The position numbers were made by a program, and so were the translations under genes. A stretch of DNA of 64,000 nt from Cercis canadensis (lineage: Eukaryota; Streptophyta; Magnoliopsida; Fabales; Fabaceae). This document shows, piece by piece, positions 58,196 through 64,000 of the stretch. Each line of letters opens with the position of its first letter. Within the stretch, counting starts at the first letter, position 1. The stretch is from positions 1 through 64,000 of the forward strand of contig QAOA01006321.1 of the NCBI GenBank assembly GCA_003255065.1. The letters are read 5' to 3'. Below the pieces are notes generated by a model. The model was not told the origin of the DNA, made no database searches, and worked only from the letters and a program-made list of their open reading frames with translations.

Positions 58196-60606
58196 TAGAT
58201 ACTCCACGTCACTTTCGCGGGGGAGGGGGGCCCCCTCCGCTGCCACATTTCCTTATAAATTCTTATAAACCAGCTCCGAACTCCAAATAAGGTGCTTCTG
58301 AGTTCTGATATTACAAGCCCTAGAAGCCTGGAACTGGGTTTCCATCTATTCTTCGCCCACCTGCCTCGAAGGTAAGCTATCAATACCATACCATTTTTGT
58401 GTCATTTTAATTACTTTTCAGTTTTGATTTCATCTCTCTTTTATTTGTTTATCTTCATAAATCGCCATTATCAACAAATATTGCTCATCTTCAACAATGT
58501 GAAGTGATTTGTTATTTTGAGTTCAACTCATATATGCCTTTTCGTTTGAGGCCAGCCATGCCATATAGTAAACAAACCTTTTCTTTTACTGAGACTTGAG
58601 TGAATAACTGGTTCAAATTGCTCATTCTTGAACCGTTTCTAAGTTTAATCCAACACGGTGGTATCACCCACATTTCCTGCCAAGTCCCCGCTTCCAGAGG
58701 GTATATATATGAATTACCCACATCCTGGGAAGTCGACGCACCACATCCACCCGCCCCCCACCCCCTCTCCGCGGCCACATTTCCTTATTATAAATTCTTA
58801 TAAACCTGCTCCAAACTCCAAATAAGGTGCTTCTGAGTTCTGATATTACAAGCCCTGGAAGCCTGGAACTGGGTTTCCATCTATTCTTCGCCCACCTGAC
58901 TGGAAGCCATACCATTTTTGTGTCATTTTAATTACTTTTCAGTTTTGATTTCATCTCTCTTTTATTTGTTTATCTTCATCAATCGCCATTATCAACAAAT
59001 ATTGCTCATCTACAACTACGTAAGTCACTGTGAAGTGATTTATTATTATGAGTTCAACTCATGCTTTTTTGTTTGAGGCCACAAACATGAACTATGCTCT
59101 GCCATGCCATATAGTATACAACCTTTTCCTTTTACTGAGACTTGAGTGAATATCTTGTTAGAATTTGCTCATTCTTATACCATTTCTAACTTCGTCTTTA
59201 CTATTAAACTGAGGATAGGTTTTGGGCTTTCAACTTACTGTTTGCCATAAAATTCTCAGCCTATGTTGCCCCGAATACCTGGTGATCAATCCCAACACAA
59301 ACTTTCCCCATGTCCTGCTGGCAGCAAATTAGGATATATTATAGCCCAAGCCAATGAGCCTTTCATTGGGCCAAGCCAATAGGCCTTTGACTCTTCTTAC
59401 TTTGTTCACTTACAATTTAACTATTGTAAATAGGTGGACGGAAGAGAAGGGCCTAAAAAGGAAAACATGGCACCCAACCCATATTAAACTCTCTATATCA
59501 AGGCCATATTGGTCTCTGTTGGTTATATTTTATTTTTTTTTTGAGAATTTTATAGTACTATATGAATATATCATATTGCACTGATATGATAAATATTTAT
59601 CATCAAGATGTAATTTTATATTCCTTTATTTTTATTCATGTGGGACATGGCTTGTTGAGTCTTTGGTTTGTAAATTGTACAAGTATAATCAAGTTTTTGT
59701 CCCTTAATTTTACTCTAGGTTTTTTTTTTTGGTATTTAAAAGTATAGGGTACAAAAAAAATAAAAATAAAATATGTTTTATTTCTAGAACAAAAACAATA
59801 TTTAGTTTGAGATTTCTTTTATGTCTTAGAATTGAGAATAATTGTATTACTTACAGATGCAGTACCTTAAATTTGATCAAATTCTATTTTGTTGTGATCA
59901 GTTGAAGAATGGTGGCAGTAAATTTCCCAACACCAGTCCATTATGTTATAATCTTTCTAGTGGGAAGTATCATGGCTCATCTTCAAGTGAAATCTCAATT
60001 TATGAAAGTATCTCCATATGAAGAACATAGTGCTATTATATGGGCAATTTACATCAATCTATTTACTTATGGTATGGTATTGGTATTAGAATTTGGATAT
60101 GAATTCCATAACCAAGCTCTACGTTCAATCATCAAAAGGTTTAGTGCCTTATTGGGAGCTCTTCTTGTGGTTATGCATATGTTGCTCTTACACTCAGGAT
60201 TTGGTTGGTTCACACTTGCTTTGTGGGTTATTTCTTTGGTTGGAACTCTATGTTGGTCATGGCAAGAAATTAAAGAAATGTATCAATGTATCAAGGAAAA
60301 GATTTGTTCTAATTTCTATTTTTCAGCTTTATGAATTTATTTCCCTGCTTGTATTTGGCAGACTTGAATCATTTACCATTTTGATAATATAATTGAGAAT
60401 AGAAATTATCTATTTCTCTCTTTTTATCCCAATTTTGTGAATAACTTCAGTTCTATATTTGTTCTTATGCTTCAACTTCAGCTTGGTTGGAAGAAATTAT
60501 GGATATATATGTTTCATTTTCTGTCTACTGTGGCTTTGAAGCTCTTCTTGTCATGTAATTCTTCAAAGTTCTATAAAATGTAGTAATTTAATTCTATAAA
60601 GTTCAT
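58196..60606 (+). repeat. Block C of the segmental duplication
   Basis: This is homologous to block A from the promoter/first exon to the 3' flank, without minisatellite. Its promoter/first-exon unit is present twice: 58230-58500 and 58770-59010 share GTTTATCTTCAT, CCACATTTCCTTAT, CTTCTGAGTTCTGATATTAC and CATCTATTCTTCGCCCACCTG. The 3' flank is interrupted at 60607 and picks up again near 63045. Confidence 0.8.
59909..60334 (+). CDS. Small four-helix membrane protein, unknown family (block C copy)
   Basis: A 141-codon ORF paralogous to 32392-32835. The start M-x-x-VNFPTP is shared and lies just after a good acceptor (TTGTGATCAG/TTGAAGAATG). Predicted helices lie near residues 10-26, 42-62, 80-97 and 99-118. 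Conserved loops are VKSQ-x-x-KV-x-x-YEEH and FHNQALRSIIKRF, with a tail beginning WQEIKEMYQ. The last helix carries tryptophans (LCWSWQE). Compared with block A the tail is shorter and ends FYFSAL. The leader probably starts from one of two duplicated first exons (donors CTCGAAG/GTAAGC near 58372, or near 58905). Function unknown; conservation between the two copies argues that it is a real gene. Confidence 0.7.
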   Translation: MVAVNFPTPVHYVIIFLVGSIMAHLQVKSQFMKVSPYEEHSAIIWAIYINLFTYGMVLVLEFGYEFHNQALRSIIKRFSALLGALLVVMHMLLLHSGFGWFTLALWVISLVGTLCWSWQEIKEMYQCIKEKICSNFYFSAL

Positions 60607-63044
60607 TGTTGATACCCAATTTTTTCCGATTCAATTTACATATTAGTCATAATTAATCTCCAAATAATTTTTATTGACTTAGTTCTTTTAAGAATTTCTT
60701 TTTTGGGCTTTTTCCTCTTTGGGTTGGTACTTTTGGGTTAGACCCAATTGTTATGGTCTTTACACCATAGGACTTCTAACATTATTTGACTCAAGCCTAA
60801 TCTATTAAAATAAGACAAATAATTTTTTTTTGTCTTTTTCTGCATGCACCCATAGCAGCGCCAAGAGTGTGCTGATCCCACTATCTTGGCATCAACGGCT
60901 GCTTTGCTGACCCAATTTGGCTGCATTCAAGAACACATACCCACTTCTGCTCCATGGCCTCACCTCTGCTCCATCAACACCTATATTGCCAAAACCAGCA
61001 AAAAAATCCGTTAGTGCAATTTTTTCAAATTATTTCAGAAAGGTATACCAATTTGTCACCACTCTCTGCCTATAAATAGGCTCCAAGCATGATGAAAGAA
61101 GAACGAAAAAATAATAATTCAATGAGACACATAAGAAAAAATCCTAAAGAAACAAATAGAGAAATTCTTGAAAAATAGAGAGAGGAATTCTGAAAAATAC
61201 TTGAGGAAAAAAAAAAAAGAATCATAAAGGGGCTTCAAGGGTATTTTCTTATCATCTTCCTTCTTCTGCTAGAACAACACAGCACCCACACACACACCAT
61301 GCACTCAATATTCACTTACACACTAGCACCTAGAAGAAATTTAGTTTAGAAGAACCTAAGCAGAGGGATGGTGCCGCCGGTGGCGGCGGTTCCAACCTGT
61401 TCCCAAATCATGGACCAAAATTTTAGAGAAAAAAAATAAACTGAGAGAGAAATTTTAATAGGTCAGGCACATGAGAATAAGAACCAGAAGAAACAGAGAG
61501 GGGTGAGTAACCGAGGGGGTGGCTATGCCTTTTTTCTTTTTAGGAGATTTTCATGTAACACACGTTATATTTTTTTAACATGATAATATCACAGTTGTTA
61601 TAAAAAATAATTAATTTTAATTATTAAAATAAACGGATAAANTTTTATATCAATAATTATAATATTACTAAATCAAGAAAATAAAATTCCCTTCTTTTTA
61701 TTATCAGTTATTCTAACCATTGATGGCGCTGCATTGCTGATCCGTTATGATTAAGACCGATTTATAGTTATTTATTTATTTTACTTGTTGACTTGGGCCT
61801 ATTAGTAGCATTAATTTGTTTTATGGTTTTCTTTTATTGTTTGCCAATGGGCTTGTTAATAAATAATGGTATTGGGTTGGCTTTAGGTTCTGACCCAATA
61901 AGACCAATTTGTTCTCTTTGTTATGTCTAAATGGTTAACCCGGTTCCTCTGAGGAGAAGCCTTTCGGGTATTTTGTTCTAGCAACTACATGTAAGCTTAA
62001 TTTTATTATTAATAATGATAGTCATTTGTGCACTCTTTCATTTGGCTAACATTTTATTTATTTTTTATATATTTTCATGGATACTAAAATTTTCAACAAT
62101 TGAATAAGTTAAAGAATAATTATGATGACAATTTTTTGTAACATTCTTAAGGTGAAAGACAATTTTTTAATTTTTTTAGAAGCGCTGGTGGGGTTAATAA
62201 AATCATAATATTGTTGTTATTTTTAATATTCGATTACCATATTTTTTATTATTATTATTATTATCATTATTTTAGGATAAGATTACCGATGATAGAATAA
62301 TCAAAATTAGCTGTAAAGATAACAACATTTTGGGGGTAAGGATAATTTCTTTGGTTTTGCCAAAAGTATTGACGAAGATTGAGATCGATATTTGATAAAA
62401 ATATTTTTCCATGCATAAATGTATTTTAAAATTTAAGTTTTTAATATGGCACCTTTGTTTTATTTATCTTTCAATGCTAGATCGAGTTTACAGATGAGTG
62501 AATAGTCAATGTTAACTATAATGAGGGCAAATCCTTAACTTTTAGTCTTTTTAGAAGCACTAGTGAACTTGAGAAAGACATCGAATAAAAAACTTCTTTC
62601 TAGGCATAAAAATATTAATTTTCTCTTAAATTATTTGCACCTCATCCTGTGTTCTCCCATGATTTTAAATTAGATAAACCAATTCTTAAAATTGCCTATG
62701 ATAAAATAGATTGGGGGATGATTATGACAACGATCAGTGTCTCTACCCAATAGTCTTAAGGCTTTACTATTTAGATTTTACTTGATGAGGTCTAATAATA
62801 AAGAATTAAAACAAAAAATAGTTTTCTTATATATTTCACTAAAGTGAAAAAGGAACAAATTTACAAAGTCATAAAATTATGAAACTTGTTATAGGCTTAT
62901 ATATTGTTCCAAAAATAATAGTATTTAGCCACTCACTCATGTCATACTCATTTGTTATTCTTGACAATATGCAAAGACAAAATAAGATATTTAAAAATGT
63001 AAATTTTAAAACTTTTCTTTTTATTATAATAAAATAAATTTAAT
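60607..63044. mobile_element. LTR-like insertion in the 3' flank of block C
   Basis: The homology with blocks A and B (AAAGTTCAT-ATGATCAAC) breaks at 60607, where TGTTGATACCCAATTTTTTC begins, a common start of long plant LTRs. Inside are GCCTATAAATAGGCTCC at 61068 as TATA box, a CACACACCA-rich leader, and no long ORF. Homology with the other blocks returns at TTTTGACCAAGGAATAATGG (about 63045). The right end of the element is not clear and about 110 bp of the flank are missing, so a solo LTR with a deleted border is the likeliest explanation. An N lies at 61642. Confidence 0.5.
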
Positions 63045-63600
63045 GGCCACTTTTGACCAAGGAATAATGGGCATTAGTAGTAAAAATCAAGTTTTAAGTA
63101 AACGTGATTCAAATAAAAAGAGAGAAAGAGAGCTATAGTACATGGATGGGCAAATTTTTTTGGCATCTTCCAACCAGTATCCTATCTCATAATCAAAGAG
63201 CAATTATTGTCATTGGAGGTATGGTTGAAGCTTTGAGAATTCCAAGTTAAACAAAGATTACTATAAAAAGTTGAGTCCTTAACTCTGAGGAAAAATTGTA
63301 CAATTAGTTTAAGATGAGAATGAAAATATTCTATCATATGTCAAGTTAAGTTATTATACTCATGTTAACGAAGACCAAATTGAGCCAAAATTAAAAATTT
63401 ATATACTAAATTAAAAAAAATTGACTAAGTCCAATTAAAATTGTAAGATAATTGACAAGTGTAGTATGAAATAATATAAAATTAAAGTATATGAATAACA
63501 TAACCTTAATTTTTTTTTTTAAAAAAATGGTCAATCTCATATCCAAAAGAAAGAAAAAGTCCAACCTAATTTACTATTTTTTCCCTTCTTTTTTTTGGGG
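63045..63600 (+). repeat. Block C 3' flank, continued
   Basis: This is homologous to 52330-53020 of block B (GGGCATTAGTAGTAAAAATCAAG, GAGAGCTATAGT, TTTGGCATCTTCCAACC, GATGAGAATGAAAATATTC). No gene. Confidence 0.75.
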
Positions 63601-64000
63601 GATAATTTTTTTGAGATAATTATTTTTAAGTAACTCTAATAAAATATTTATTGGTTGGTGAATATAGTACAATATATTTCTTGGACGAGATTTTATATGC
63701 TGCTTTAAAATAGGGCAGTTTGCGAGTTGGTTTGGGCGAGTTGAGGATTGAACCAGAAATCGAACCACATTTCATCATACGGTTCGGCTCAGTCCTTATA
63801 GAGACCAATTAACAAACAAAAACATAATGGTGAGACTTGACTTAGAAACATGATCATCATCAATTAGAAACAGAATTAAGTCAATTAACAATTTAATCAT
63901 CATCAAACATTCAAACATAATAAAATTGACAAACTTAGTAATTTAACCATCATCAAACATAATAAAATCATCAAATAAAAACTACTAATAAAGTACAAAG
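63601..64000. other. AT-rich end of window, no gene recognised
   Basis: The stretch 63700-63800 with GGTTTGGGCGAGTTG and CGGTTCGGCTCAG resembles the subterminal parts of hAT-like MITEs. No inverted partner is visible within the window. Confidence 0.35.

Overview
This is a plant nuclear genome window, most likely from a woody eudicot. Evidence for a plant: split genes with GT-AG introns, a chloroplast-targeted ferredoxin, a Cf-9/EIX-type receptor-like protein, a chromovirus-type Ty3/gypsy retrotransposon, solo LTRs, MITEs, and AT-rich intergenic DNA full of old duplications. The species cannot be fixed from the sequence alone. About 20 isolated N bases, many sitting exactly between two near-identical sequences, show a draft assembly with contigs joined end to end.

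Layout. (1) 1-1590: the 5' half of an intron-free receptor-like protein gene on the minus strand, running off the window. (2) 1.6-11.1 kb: intergenic DNA upstream of it, built from a segmental tandem duplication (about 2.65-6.6 kb and 6.95-11.1 kb). Each copy carries a dead fragment of the 5' end of the same receptor-like gene; MITE-, hAT- and CACTA-like debris lies in and between the copies. (3) 11.9-12.75 kb: a tandem repeat. (4) 13.4-16.3 kb: the single-stranded-DNA-binding subunit RPA14/RPA3, with an 86-bp minisatellite in its 5' leader intron and an intronic duplication copying the end of exon 1. (5) 17.9-20.3 kb: a plastid [2Fe-2S] ferredoxin of the FD3 (non-photosynthetic) type, minus strand, with a 1.8-kb leader intron. 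(6) 21.3-24.8 kb: a membrane-anchored dual-specificity phosphatase, plus strand, divergent from the ferredoxin and separated from it by a small transposon. (7) 27.6-33.9, 41.75-52.4 and 58.2-63.6 kb: three copies of one block. It consists of a spacer, a minisatellite rich in CATCAACATCAACATTAG, a promoter with first exon, and an ORF for a small four-helix membrane protein. The ORF survives in blocks A (32392-32835) and C (59909-60334) and is lost from block B. Block B is split by a Ty3/gypsy element (43535-49697) with LTRs, PBS, PPT and a perfect 5-bp target duplication; that element is itself split by a 1.4-kb insertion inside its chromodomain. (8) 36.6-37.9 kb: a broken fragment of an AIPP2-like (PHD/SPOC-like) gene. 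(9) 38475-39833: a solo LTR with a perfect 5-bp target duplication.

The three intact housekeeping genes (RPA3, FD3, phosphatase) form a compact gene island. The rest is accessory sequence dominated by repeated duplication and transposon insertion. The least familiar element is the repeated four-helix membrane-protein gene with its minisatellite-bearing upstream region.
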